NCBI RefSeq assembly: GCF_030486405.1
Contig: NZ_CP129613.1
Span: 5,146,001-5,210,000 of the forward strand
Reading direction: 5' to 3'
Origin: Mycolicibacterium sp. HK-90
GTDB taxonomy: Bacteria > Actinomycetota > Actinomycetes > Mycobacteriales > Mycobacteriaceae
Length of the DNA stretch: 64,000 bases
Positions 16,822 through 25,106 of this stretch are shown here, one piece after another. Position numbers and translations under genes: made by a program. Positions within the stretch are counted from its first letter, which is position 1. Each line of letters begins with the position of its first letter. A model generated the notes under the pieces. The model was not told the origin of the DNA. It saw nothing but the letters and a program-made list of their open reading frames with translations, and did not search any database.

Positions 16822-17966
16822 GTATCTGGACCACCCCCGAACGCGAGGCACTGCGCAAGACCGTGCGAACCTTCGCCGAACGCGAGGTGCTGCCCCACGC
16901 TTCCGAGTGGGAACGCACCGGTGAGCTCCCCCGCGAACTGCACCGCAAGGCCGGCGAGGCCGGTCTGCTGGGGGCCAACTTCCCCGAGTCCGCCGGCGGT
17001 GGCGGTGGCGACGGGGCCGACGCCGTGATCATCTGCGAGGAAATGCATTACGCGGGCTCACCCGGCGGTGTGTTCGCCTCGCTGTTCACCTGTGGCATCG
17101 CGGTGCCGCACATGATCGCCTCCGGCGACGAGCGGCTGATCGAGACGTACGTGAAGCCGACGCTGCGCGGCGAAAAGATCGGCTCGCTGGCCATCACCGA
17201 ACCGGGCGGTGGCTCTGACGTCGGACACCTGACCACGCGCGCAGTTCGAGATGGCGACGACTACATCCTCAACGGCGCCAAGACCTACATCACCTCGGGC
17301 GTGCGCGCGGATTACGTCGTCACCGCGTCACGCACCGGTGGCCCCGGCGCCGCCGGCGTCTCTCTGATCGTGGTGGACAAGGGCACGCCTGGCTTTGAGG
17401 TCAGCCGCAAGCTCGACAAGATGGGTTGGCGCTCAAGCGATACCGCCGAGCTGTCCTACACCGACGTGCGGGTACCCGTCGCGAATTTGATCGGGGCGGA
17501 GAACTCCGGGTTCTTCCAGATCGCCGCGGCATTCGTGTCGGAGCGGGTCGGTTTGGCCGTGCAGGCGTATGCCAGCGCGCAGCGCTGCCTGGACCTGACC
17601 GTGGAGTGGTGCCGCAACCGCGAAACCTTCGGCAAGCCCCTGATCTCCCGGCAGTCGGTGCAGAACACACTGGCCGAGATGGCCCGTCGGATCGACGTAG
17701 CGCGGGTGTACACGCGACACGTGGTCGAACGGCAGCTGGCCGGCGAGGCGAACCTCATCACCGAGGTGTGCTTCGCCAAGAACACCGCGGTCGAGACCGG
17801 CGAATGGGTGGCCAATCAGGCGGTCCAGTTGTTCGGCGGGATGGGCTACATGGCCGAGTCCGAGGTCGAGCGGCAGTACCGCGACATGCGCATCCTGGGT
17901 ATCGGTGGCGGCACCACCGAGATCCTGACCTCGTTGGCTGCCAAGACATTGGGGTTCCAGTCATGA
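16818..17966 (+). CDS. fadE13: Acyl-CoA dehydrogenase FadE13-like
   Basis: The 382-residue flavoprotein has the usual acyl-CoA dehydrogenase order: helical N-domain, beta-domain with SLAITEPGGGSDVGHL (FAD/substrate loop), and C-domain with QLFGGMGYMAE. The motif before the C-terminus reads IGGGTTEI, without the Glu found in the usual YEGT motif. A Glu in FVSERVG fits the catalytic position used by isovaleryl-CoA dehydrogenases. This points to a branched acyl-CoA such as isovaleryl- or citronellyl-CoA, an inference. GTG 16818 overlaps the preceding stop, with GGAGG upstream. The stop overlaps the accD2 start (ATGA). Confidence 0.92.
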   Translation: MSIWTTPEREALRKTVRTFAEREVLPHASEWERTGELPRELHRKAGEAGLLGANFPESAGGGGGDGADAVIICEEMHYAGSPGGVFASLFTCGIAVPHMIASGDERLIETYVKPTLRGEKIGSLAITEPGGGSDVGHLTTRAVRDGDDYILNGAKTYITSGVRADYVVTASRTGGPGAAGVSLIVVDKGTPGFEVSRKLDKMGWRSSDTAELSYTDVRVPVANLIGAENSGFFQIAAAFVSERVGLAVQAYASAQRCLDLTVEWCRNRETFGKPLISRQSVQNTLAEMARRIDVARVYTRHVVERQLAGEANLITEVCFAKNTAVETGEWVANQAVQLFGGMGYMAESEVERQYRDMRILGIGGGTTEILTSLAAKTLGFQS

Positions 17967-19558
17967 CCACACTCAAGTCCACGATCGATCCCGGCTCCCC
18001 CGCCTTCCTCGAGGCCGCCGAGGTGATGACGACCAAGCTCGCCGAACTCGACGCCGAGCACGCCAAGGCCCTGGCCGGCGGTGGCCCCAAGTATGTGGAC
18101 CGCCACCACGGCCGTGGCAAGCTCACCGCACGGGAGCGGGTCGAGCTGCTGCTGGATCCGGATGCACCGTTTCTCGAACTGAGCCCGTTGGCGGCCTGGG
18201 GCAGTGATTTCACCGTGGGCGCCAGCGTCGTCTGCGGCATCGGCGCCGTCGAGGGTGTCGAGTGCCTGATCGTCGCCAACGACCCGACGGTCAAGGGCGG
18301 CACCAGTAACCCGTGGACGCTCAAGAAGATCCTGCGCGCCAACCAGATCGCGATGGAGAACCGGCTGCCGGTGATCTCCCTGGTCGAGTCCGGCGGCGCG
18401 GACCTGCCGACGCAGAAGGAGATCTTCATCCCGGGCGGGCAGATGTTCCGTGACCTGACCCGGTTGTCGGCCGCGGGCATCCCGACGATCTCGCTGGTGT
18501 TCGGTAACTCCACCGCGGGCGGCGCCTACATCCCCGGCATGTCCGACCACGTGGTGATGATCAAGGAACGCTCCAAGGTGTTCCTGGCCGGCCCGCCGCT
18601 GGTGAAGATGGCCACCGGCGAGGAGTCCGACGACGAGTCGCTCGGCGGAGCCGAGATGCACTCCCGCACTTCGGGTCTCGGTGACTACCTGGCGAATGAC
18701 GAGCTCGATGCGATCCGCATCGGCCGGCGCATCGTGGCCCGGCTGAACTGGCGCAAGCGGGGCCCGGTCCCCGCGCCGGTGGTCGAGCCGCTGTTCGATC
18801 CCGAGGAACTGATCGGCATCGTTCCCGCCGATCTGCGGATCCCGTTCGACCCGCGCGATGTGATCGCCCGCATCGTCGACGGCTCCGATTTCGACGAGTT
18901 CAAGCCGCTGTACGGGTCATCTCTGGTGACGGGTTGGGCCACGCTGTACGGCTACCCGGTCGGCATCCTGGCCAATGCCCGCGGAGTGCTGTTCAGTGAG
19001 GAGTCGCAGAAGGCCACCCAGTTCATCCAGCTGGCCAACCGCTCTGACACCCCGCTTCTGTTCCTGCACAACACCACCGGCTACATGGTGGGCAAGCAGT
19101 ACGAAGAGGGCGGCATGATCAAGCACGGGTCGATGATGATCAACGCAGTGTCCAACTCGACGGTGCCGCACATCTCGCTGTTGCTCGGCGCCTCCTACGG
19201 CGCGGGCCACTACGGCATGTGCGGCCGGGCGTACGATCCCCGCTTCCTGTTCGCCTGGCCGTCGTCCAAGTCCGCGGTGATGGGTGGCACCCAGCTGGCC
19301 GGCGTGCTCTCGATCGTCAGCCGCGCCGCCGCCGAGGCCCGCGGTCAACAGGTCGACGAGGCCGCCGACGCGGCGCTGCGGGCAGCCGTCGAGGCCCAGA
19401 TCGAGGCCGAGTCATTGCCGACGTTCCTGTCCGGCCGGTTGTACGACGACGGTGTGATCGATCCCCGCGACACCCGCACGGTGTTGGGAATGTGCTTGTC
19501 CGCCATCGCGAATGCGCCGATCGAGGGGACGTCGAACTTCGGCGTCTTCAGGATGTGA
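17963..19558 (+). CDS. accD2: Acyl-CoA carboxylase beta (carboxyltransferase) subunit AccD2
   Basis: The 531-residue protein shows both crotonase-like halves of a biotin-dependent carboxyltransferase: GRGKLTARERVELLLDPD at the start, SGGADLPTQ and GNSTAGGAYIPGMSD in the N-half, HNTTGYMVG and GASYGAGHYGMCGRAYDP in the C-half. It transfers CO2 from biotin on AccA2 to an acyl-CoA. The sequence is closest in style to methylcrotonyl/geranyl-CoA carboxylases rather than propionyl-CoA carboxylases (SYGAGHYGMCGRAY). ATG 17963 overlaps the fadE13 stop. A 94-bp spacer with a palindromic element separates it from accA2, unlike the other tight junctions of the operon. Confidence 0.95.
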   Translation: MTTLKSTIDPGSPAFLEAAEVMTTKLAELDAEHAKALAGGGPKYVDRHHGRGKLTARERVELLLDPDAPFLELSPLAAWGSDFTVGASVVCGIGAVEGVECLIVANDPTVKGGTSNPWTLKKILRANQIAMENRLPVISLVESGGADLPTQKEIFIPGGQMFRDLTRLSAAGIPTISLVFGNSTAGGAYIPGMSDHVVMIKERSKVFLAGPPLVKMATGEESDDESLGGAEMHSRTSGLGDYLANDELDAIRIGRRIVARLNWRKRGPVPAPVVEPLFDPEELIGIVPADLRIPFDPRDVIARIVDGSDFDEFKPLYGSSLVTGWATLYGYPVGILANARGVLFSEESQKATQFIQLANRSDTPLLFLHNTTGYMVGKQYEEGGMIKHGSMMINAVSNSTVPHISLLLGASYGAGHYGMCGRAYDPRFLFAWPSSKSAVMGGTQLAGVLSIVSRAAAEARGQQVDEAADAALRAAVEAQIEAESLPTFLSGRLYDDGVIDPRDTRTVLGMCLSAIANAPIEGTSNFGVFRM

Positions 19559-19569
19559 GTCGCGTGAGT

Positions 19570-19640
19570 ATTTTTGGCGCCGAAACTACGCATTCTGACG
19601 AAATTCGGCCGAAATCCATCACAAACCGTAGTGCCGGCGA
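19570..19640. repeat. Palindromic element in the accD2-accA2 spacer
   Basis: GCGCCGAAACTACG (from about 19577) and CGTAGTGCCGGCG (from 19627) are imperfect inverse complements. An inner TTCGGCCGAA palindrome lies between them. It is the only long spacer inside this operon. Confidence 0.55.
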
Positions 19641-19652
19641 AAAGAGATCAAA

Positions 19653-21587
19653 ATGAAGACAGTGCTCGTCGCCAACCGCGGCGAGATCGCCCGCCGGGTG
19701 TTCGAGACCTGCCGCCGCCTCGGCATCGGCACGGTCGCTGTGTACACCGACCCCGACGCCGCTTCCCCGCACGTCGCCGAGGCCGACGCGCGGGTGCGCC
19801 TGGAGGGCAACAACGGCTATCTCGATTCCGCGCAGATCATCGCAGCAGCCCGGGCTTCGGGTGCTGACGCCATCCATCCCGGCTACGGATTCCTTTCCGA
19901 GAACCCGGATTTCGCCGCTGCGGTGATCGACGCCGGGCTGACCTGGATCGGTCCGCCGGTGAACGCCGTGCAGGCGATGGGCTCCAAGATCGAAGCCAAG
20001 AAGATGATGGCCGCGGCCGGCGTTCCGGTGCTGACCGAGCTCGACCCGTCGACCGTGACGACCGATCAGCTGCCCGTGCTGGTGAAAGCATCGGCCGGTG
20101 GTGGCGGCCGAGGCATGCGGGTGGTACGCGAACTCGCCGATCTGCCAGGCGAAGTCGCCGCGGCCCAGCGCGAGGCACAGTCGGCCTTCGGTGACCCGAC
20201 GGTGTTCTGCGAGCGCTACCTAGCCGCCGGCCATCACGTCGAGGTGCAGGTACTCGCCGATGAGCACGGCACCGTGTGGGCAGTCGGTGAGCGCGAATGC
20301 TCGATCCAGCGTCGTCACCAAAAGGTCATCGAGGAGGCTCCGTCGCCCCTCGTGGAGCGCACGCCGGGGATGCGGGAGAAGTTGTTCGACGCGGCCCGCC
20401 TGGCCGCCGAGGCGATCGGCTACGCCGGTGCGGGCACCGTCGAGTTCATGGCGGACGAGCAGGGTGACTTCTTCTTCCTGGAGATGAACACCCGCCTGCA
20501 GGTGGAACATCCGGTCACCGAGGCCACCACCGGCCTGGATCTGGTCGAACTGCAGATCCTGGTCGCCGACGGAGGACGGCTCGATCCCGAACCCCCGCCA
20601 TCGCGCGGGTCCTCCATCGAAGCCCGCCTGTACGCCGAGGACCCGGCCAAGGGCTGGCAGCCGCAGGCCGGCGCCGTGCACCGATTCGAGGTGCCCGGGC
20701 AGGTGCGTGTCGACACGGGTATCGAGGACGGCTCGGTGGTGTCGATCTTCTACGACCCGATGCTGGCCAAGGTCATCTCGTACGCGCCCACACGCCGCCA
20801 GGCCGCCACCGTGCTTGCCGACGCCTTGGCCCGCACCCGGATCCACGGATTGCGCACCAACCGGGACCTGCTGGTGAACGTGCTGCGGCATCCCGCGTTC
20901 CTGGACGGGGCCACCGACACCGCGTTCTTCGACACCCACGGGCTCGATGCCCTGGCTGCTCCGCTGGCCGATGCGGGGGCGGTGACGCTGTCGGCGATCG
21001 CGGCCGCGCTGGCCGACGCCGCGAACAACCGCAGCAACGCAAAGGTTTTCGGGGCCGCACCCAGCGGTTGGCGCAATCTTGCCTCCGGATACCAGTCGCG
21101 CACGTACCGCGATGCCGCGGGCGATGACGTCCCGGTGCGCTACCGGTTCACCCGCATCGGGGTCGAGTTGCCCGACGACGACGGGGTTTCCCTGGTGTCG
21201 GCGACGCCGGACCGAGTGGTGTTGTCAGTCAACGGCGTCGAGCGCGCGTTCGATGTGGCCGGATACGGCGAGCAGGTGTTCGTCGACTCCCCTCTGGGAC
21301 CAGTGCAGTTCACCGCCCTGCCCCGCTTCCCCGATCCGGATTCCGCGGTCGCCCACGGTTCGCTGCTGGCGCCGATGCCCGGCTCGGTGGTGCGCGTCGG
21401 CGCGGCCGTCGGCGATACCGTCACGGCCGGACAACCGCTGATCTGGCTGGAAGCCATGAAGATGGAACACACCATCGCCGCCCCCGAAGACGGAGTGCTG
21501 GCCGAACTCAATGTCGCCGCGGGCCAGCAGGTCGAGGTCGGCGCCGTCCTTGCCCGTGTAGAGACCCCTGAAGGAGAACAGTCATGA
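19653..21587 (+). CDS. accA2: Acyl-CoA carboxylase alpha subunit AccA2 (biotin carboxylase plus biotin carrier)
   Basis: The 644-residue protein starts MKTVLVANRGEIARRVFETC. It contains the biotin carboxylase ATP-grasp site (KASAGGGGRGMRVV), ERECSIQRRHQKVIEEAPSP and EMNTRLQVEHPVTE. It ends with a biotin carrier domain whose lysine is Lys603 in EAMKMEHTI. It charges biotin with bicarbonate using ATP and hands the carboxyl group to AccD2. The linker between them (residues about 460-560) should be the subunit-interaction domain. ATG 19653 is the family start. The stop overlaps the fadE12 start (ATGA). Confidence 0.95.
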   Translation: MKTVLVANRGEIARRVFETCRRLGIGTVAVYTDPDAASPHVAEADARVRLEGNNGYLDSAQIIAAARASGADAIHPGYGFLSENPDFAAAVIDAGLTWIGPPVNAVQAMGSKIEAKKMMAAAGVPVLTELDPSTVTTDQLPVLVKASAGGGGRGMRVVRELADLPGEVAAAQREAQSAFGDPTVFCERYLAAGHHVEVQVLADEHGTVWAVGERECSIQRRHQKVIEEAPSPLVERTPGMREKLFDAARLAAEAIGYAGAGTVEFMADEQGDFFFLEMNTRLQVEHPVTEATTGLDLVELQILVADGGRLDPEPPPSRGSSIEARLYAEDPAKGWQPQAGAVHRFEVPGQVRVDTGIEDGSVVSIFYDPMLAKVISYAPTRRQAATVLADALARTRIHGLRTNRDLLVNVLRHPAFLDGATDTAFFDTHGLDALAAPLADAGAVTLSAIAAALADAANNRSNAKVFGAAPSGWRNLASGYQSRTYRDAAGDDVPVRYRFTRIGVELPDDDGVSLVSATPDRVVLSVNGVERAFDVAGYGEQVFVDSPLGPVQFTALPRFPDPDSAVAHGSLLAPMPGSVVRVGAAVGDTVTAGQPLIWLEAMKMEHTIAAPEDGVLAELNVAAGQQVEVGAVLARVETPEGEQS

Positions 21588-22750
21588 GCTTCATCGAGAC
21601 CGACGAACAGAAGGCCCTGCGCCAGGCGGTGGCCGCGATGGCCGCCAACTACGGCCAGGACTACTACCTGGAGAAGGCGCGCTCCGGCCAGCACACCACC
21701 GAATTGTGGAATGAGGCAGGCAAGCTCGGATTCATCGGAGTGAACCTGCCCGAGGAATACGGCGGCGGCGGCGCCGGCATGTACGAGCTGTCCATGGTGA
21801 TGGAAGAGATGTCGGCGGCCGGGTCGGCACTGCTGATGATGGTGGTCTCCCCCGCGATCAACGGCACGATCATCTCCAAGTTCGGCACGGAGGAACAGAA
21901 GAAGCGGTGGATTCCCGGTATCGCCGACGGGTCCATCACCATGGCCTTCGCGATCACCGAGCCTGATGCGGGTTCCAACAGCCACCGCATCACCACCACC
22001 GCGCGCCGCGACGGCAGCGACTGGATCCTCAAGGGCCAGAAGACGTTCATCTCCGGCATCGACCAGGCCCAGGCCGTGCTCGTCGTCGGCCGCGCCTACA
22101 AAGAGGGAGCCCACAAGTCGGAATCTCTCCGTCCCGCACTGTTCGTCGTCCCGACCGACACCCCGGGCCTGAACTGGACCAAGATCGAGATGGAGATCAT
22201 CAGCCCGGAAAGCCAGTTCCAGGTGTTCCTCGACGACGTCCGCCTGCCCGCCGATGCACTTGTCGGTTCGGAGGATGCCGCGATCGCGCAGTTGTTCGCG
22301 GGTCTGAACCCCGAACGCATCATGGGTGCGGCCAGCGCGGTGGGTGTGGGTCGGTTCGCCATCAACAAGGCAGTCGACTATGTGAAGACCCGCCAGGTAT
22401 GGAAAGTCCCAGTAGGTGCACATCAAGGTATCTCGCATCCCTTGGCGCAGAACCACATCGAAGTCGAGCTGGCCAAGCTGATGATGCAGAAGGCCGCCAC
22501 GCTGTATGACGCCGGCGACGACTTCGGCGCGGCCGAGGCGGCCAACATGGCCAAGTACGCGGCGGGTGAGGCGTCGGTGCGGGCGGTCGATCAGGCCGTG
22601 CAGTCCCTGGGCGGCAACGGCCTGACCAAGGAGTACGGCATCGCCGCTGCGGTCACCGCGTCAAAGCTGGCGCGGATCGCGCCGGTGAGCCGGGAGATGA
22701 TCCTGAACTTCGTCGCGCAGACCTCGCTCGGACTGCCTCGGTCGTACTGA
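21584..22750 (+). CDS. fadE12: Acyl-CoA dehydrogenase FadE12-like
   Basis: The 388-residue protein is a second acyl-CoA dehydrogenase of the operon. FAD/substrate motifs are visible in AFAITEPDAGSNSHRI and QKTFISGIDQA. The C-terminal segment reads ARIAPVSREMILNF instead of a YEGT motif, so the usual catalytic Glu is missing. LNPERIMGAA carries a Glu at the alternative, isovaleryl-type position. The N-terminal MSFIETDEQKALRQAVAAM fits the family. It is coupled to accA2 by ATGA and to echA7 by a one-base TGATG overlap. In the atu/liu pathways a dehydrogenase acts just before the carboxylase; which of the two FadEs does so here cannot be told. Confidence 0.92.
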   Translation: MSFIETDEQKALRQAVAAMAANYGQDYYLEKARSGQHTTELWNEAGKLGFIGVNLPEEYGGGGAGMYELSMVMEEMSAAGSALLMMVVSPAINGTIISKFGTEEQKKRWIPGIADGSITMAFAITEPDAGSNSHRITTTARRDGSDWILKGQKTFISGIDQAQAVLVVGRAYKEGAHKSESLRPALFVVPTDTPGLNWTKIEMEIISPESQFQVFLDDVRLPADALVGSEDAAIAQLFAGLNPERIMGAASAVGVGRFAINKAVDYVKTRQVWKVPVGAHQGISHPLAQNHIEVELAKLMMQKAATLYDAGDDFGAAEAANMAKYAAGEASVRAVDQAVQSLGGNGLTKEYGIAAAVTASKLARIAPVSREMILNFVAQTSLGLPRSY

Positions 22751-23517
22751 TGAACGCACTCGTCCACTACGAGGTTGACGGTGCCGTTGCCCGGCTGACG
22801 CTGGATTCCCCGCACAACCGCAATGCGCTGTCCACGGCCCTGGTCACCCAGCTGCACCAGGGCCTGGACGCGGCGGCCGCCGATCCGCGGGTGCGGGTGG
22901 TGGTGCTCGGCCACAGCGGTGGAACGTTCTGCGCCGGAGCTGATCTGAGTGAGGCGGCCGGTCAGGATCCCGGCGATGTCGCGGTCGACCGGGCCCGGGA
23001 GATGACCAAGACGCTGCGGGCCATTCTGGAACTGCCGATTCCGGTCATCGGCGCGATCGACGGACACGTGCGGGCCGGCGGGATGGGCCTGATAGGGGCA
23101 TGCGATCTCGTCGTCGCCGGTCCAGCGAGTACGTTCGCGTTGACCGAGGCTCGTATCGGCGTTGCGCCGTCGATCATTTCGCTGACGCTGCTGCCGAAGA
23201 TGACCGCACGCGCCGCGGGACGCTACTTCGTCACCGGGGAGAAGTTCGGCGCCGCCGAGGCGGCCGAGATCGGGCTGATCACTGTGGCCGCCGACGATGT
23301 CGAGGGCACCGTGGCAGAGCTGACGGCCGAGATCGCGAAGGGTTCACCGCAGGGGCTGGCGACGTCGAAGGCGTTGACCACGGCGTCGATCCTGCGTGGG
23401 TTCGACGCGCTGGCCGAGGATCTGACCCGGCAGTCCGCGCAGTTGTTCGTCTCGGACGAGGCCCGCGAAGGCATGATGGCGTTCCTGCAGAAGCGCCCAC
23501 CGAGCTGGACTGTGTGA
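22750..23517 (+). CDS. echA7: Enoyl-CoA hydratase family protein EchA7
   Basis: The 255-residue crotonase-fold protein has the oxyanion-hole segments SPHNRNALS and GTFCAGADLSEA. The segment VRAGGMGLIGACDL lacks the first catalytic Glu of classical crotonase, while FALTEARIGVAPSIIS keeps the second. This pattern resembles methylglutaconyl/isohexenylglutaconyl-CoA hydratases (LiuC/AtuE type), matching an operon with a carboxylase upstream. The substrate is an inference. It is the last gene of the operon, and a GC-rich hairpin follows at 23520-23554. Confidence 0.9.
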   Translation: MNALVHYEVDGAVARLTLDSPHNRNALSTALVTQLHQGLDAAAADPRVRVVVLGHSGGTFCAGADLSEAAGQDPGDVAVDRAREMTKTLRAILELPIPVIGAIDGHVRAGGMGLIGACDLVVAGPASTFALTEARIGVAPSIISLTLLPKMTARAAGRYFVTGEKFGAAEAAEIGLITVAADDVEGTVAELTAEIAKGSPQGLATSKALTTASILRGFDALAEDLTRQSAQLFVSDEAREGMMAFLQKRPPSWTV

Positions 23518-23519
23518 GT

Positions 23520-23554
23520 TGTGGCGCACGGTTCGACCGGGACCGTGCGCCACA
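23520..23554 (+). terminator. Hairpin ending the atuA-echA7 operon
   Basis: TGTGGCGCACGGT (23520-23532) pairs perfectly with 23542-23554 around a 9-base loop, starting 3 bp after the echA7 stop. No U-tract follows. Confidence 0.75.
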
Positions 23555-23574
23555 TCCGTCACACCGGTACCGCC

Positions 23575-23634
23575 TGACCTCGCGGGGTGTGCTCGGAAAA
23601 CGTGATACCACCGGCGATATCGCGTTTCGAGGTC
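23575..23634. repeat. Palindromic repeat, GATATCGCGTTTCGAGGTC type, copy 1
   Basis: The right arm GATATCGCGTTTCGAGGTC (23616-23634) is well kept. The left arm TGACCTCG...AAAACGTGATA is interrupted by about 14 bp. A better preserved relative is at 49799-49844. It lies between convergent genes. Confidence 0.6.
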
Positions 23635-23684
23635 GGCTACGCCTTCGAGACACGGCGCCACCCTCGGCGGCCTGGTGACTTTCC

Positions 23685-24224
23685 CTACGCTGCGGTGGAA
23701 TCCGAGCCCACATACACGGGATTCCACGGGGTGACCCGCGGAATCCACCGCGGAACGTTCCGGCGGAATTCGTCGTACTGGGCACCGAAACGCCGGCGAA
23801 GATGCGGTTCCTCGAAGACCGGGATCGCGATCGCGACGAGGGTGCAGAACAGGGCGAACCAGCCGTACAACCAAGGCGACCCCGTAGCGACCGCGGTACC
23901 GAGCTGAATCGCGAACACGGCGGTCATCATCGGATTGCGGACGTGCCGGTATGGGCCCTCCACGACGAGGTTGACCGGCGATCCGATGGCCAGCGCACCC
24001 TTGCCGATGCGGTCGAACAGGATCACCGTCCACACCAGGAACCACAGCCCGAACGCGATCAGCGCGGCGCCCGCGATCCCGAGCAGCAGCCCCGGAGTGG
24101 TGCTCAGGTCGGGTGCCTCGACGCCGGTCAACGCGATGATCGCGGCCGGGATGAACACCGTCATGGTCGCCGGGGCGATCAGAACCGAAATCGTGTGCCG
24201 CCACCACAGCCGTCGTTCCGTCAT
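23685..24224 (-). CDS. Isoprenylcysteine carboxyl methyltransferase-family membrane protein
   Basis: The 179-residue protein has about four to five hydrophobic helices and the ICMT/PEMT C-terminal signature GPYRHVRNPMMTAV and FEEPHLRRRFGAQYDEFRRNVPRW. These membrane methyltransferases use S-adenosylmethionine to methylate small or lipid substrates; bacterial substrates are mostly unknown. ATG 24224 has an ideal AGGAGG upstream. The gene is divergent from a TetR regulator, and two copies of an inverted repeat lie between them, so it is very probably that regulator's target. Confidence 0.85.
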   Translation of the reverse strand: MTERRLWWRHTISVLIAPATMTVFIPAAIIALTGVEAPDLSTTPGLLLGIAGAALIAFGLWFLVWTVILFDRIGKGALAIGSPVNLVVEGPYRHVRNPMMTAVFAIQLGTAVATGSPWLYGWFALFCTLVAIAIPVFEEPHLRRRFGAQYDEFRRNVPRWIPRVTPWNPVYVGSDSTAA

Positions 24225-24240
24225 GTCGATTCCTCCTTCT

Positions 24241-24254
24241 TCAACGGATGTTGA
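24241..24254. promoter_or_regulatory. TetR operator candidate 1 (TCAACGGATGTTGA)
   Basis: A 14-bp inverted repeat with core TCAAC...GTTGA lies next to the methyltransferase ribosome site. A second copy is at 24287-24300. Confidence 0.72.
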
Positions 24255-24286
24255 ACTTTGACGGTACGCCGCGCCGCGGCAATAGG

Positions 24287-24300
24287 TCAACGCTTGTTGA
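24287..24300. promoter_or_regulatory. TetR operator candidate 2 (TCAACGCTTGTTGA)
   Basis: It is the same 14-bp inverted repeat as at 24241 except for two central bases. It lies just upstream of the -10 element of the TetR gene, so binding would repress the regulator itself. Confidence 0.72.
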
Positions 24301-24302
24301 AC

Positions 24303-24308
24303 TAAACT
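24303..24308 (+). promoter_or_regulatory. Candidate -10 element (TAAACT), leaderless TetR
   Basis: TAAACT ends 7 bp before ATG 24316. No Shine-Dalgarno lies between them. Confidence 0.5.
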
Positions 24309-24315
24309 TTCTGCC

Positions 24316-24915
24316 ATGTCGGAGACGCGTCGGAGCGGGCGCTGGCGGACGGGCCAACAGAACAAGCAGCGCATCATCGAGGCGGCGCGCGAACACTTCA
24401 TGCGCGACGGCTACGAGCAGGCCACGGTGCGTCGGATCGCGTCCGACGCCGGCGTGGACGTGGCGATGGTCTACTACTTCTTCGGCAACAAGGAAGGCCT
24501 GTTCACGGCGTCCGTCATCGACATTCCCGAGCACCCGCTACACCAGTTGTCGGGGCTGCTGGATGAGGGACGCGACGAGATCGGGGCCCGGCTCATCCGG
24601 CATTTCGTCGAACGGTGGGATGAGGGCGCCATGTTCGACCCCTTGCTGACGGTATGGCGCTCGGCGAGCATGCAACCGCTGGCCCGCAAGCTGCTCCACG
24701 ACACCCTGGCCGGACCGGTCGCCGAGCGAGTGGCCGCCGAGTTCGGTGTGGACAAGGCCGAGCTGCGCGTCGAGTTGGTCACCGTCCATCTGCTGGGTCT
24801 CGCGTTCGCGCGCTACCAGCTCAAGATCGAACCGATCGCGTCGGTCGGCGTAGACGAACTGATCGAGTGGATGGGGCCGACCGTGCAGCGATACCTCACT
24901 GACCCGAATCCGTGA
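24316..24915 (+). CDS. TetR-family repressor
   Basis: The 199-residue protein has the TetR N-terminal helix-turn-helix (IIEAAREHFMRDGYEQATVRR then VDVAMVYYFFGNKEGLF). A helical ligand/dimer domain follows with the TetR_C pattern ELRVELVTVHLLGLAFARYQ. It probably represses itself and the divergent methyltransferase gene through the two TCAACGNNTGTTGA repeats between them. The inducer is unknown. Confidence 0.92.
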   Translation: MSETRRSGRWRTGQQNKQRIIEAAREHFMRDGYEQATVRRIASDAGVDVAMVYYFFGNKEGLFTASVIDIPEHPLHQLSGLLDEGRDEIGARLIRHFVERWDEGAMFDPLLTVWRSASMQPLARKLLHDTLAGPVAERVAAEFGVDKAELRVELVTVHLLGLAFARYQLKIEPIASVGVDELIEWMGPTVQRYLTDPNP

Positions 24916-25106
24916 CGCCAGCAAATCTGAGCGGTCTGGCGGCGACCACGATGCGAATGCCACAGGTCAGCCGGTGACGTCCCGACCTCCGATAGTTTCC
25001 ACCGGCAGCACACCCGTCGGCACGTCTGTCGGATGACGCGCGGCGGGCATACCGTTTTTGCTGCGGACATCCTCTGCCGTGCGGTTTCCCCTGAAAGGCC
25101 GGAATC

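Noticed and set aside
24916..25106. Spacer before the SnoaL-like gene examined for RNA genes
   Set aside because: No stable structure or conserved RNA motif was seen.
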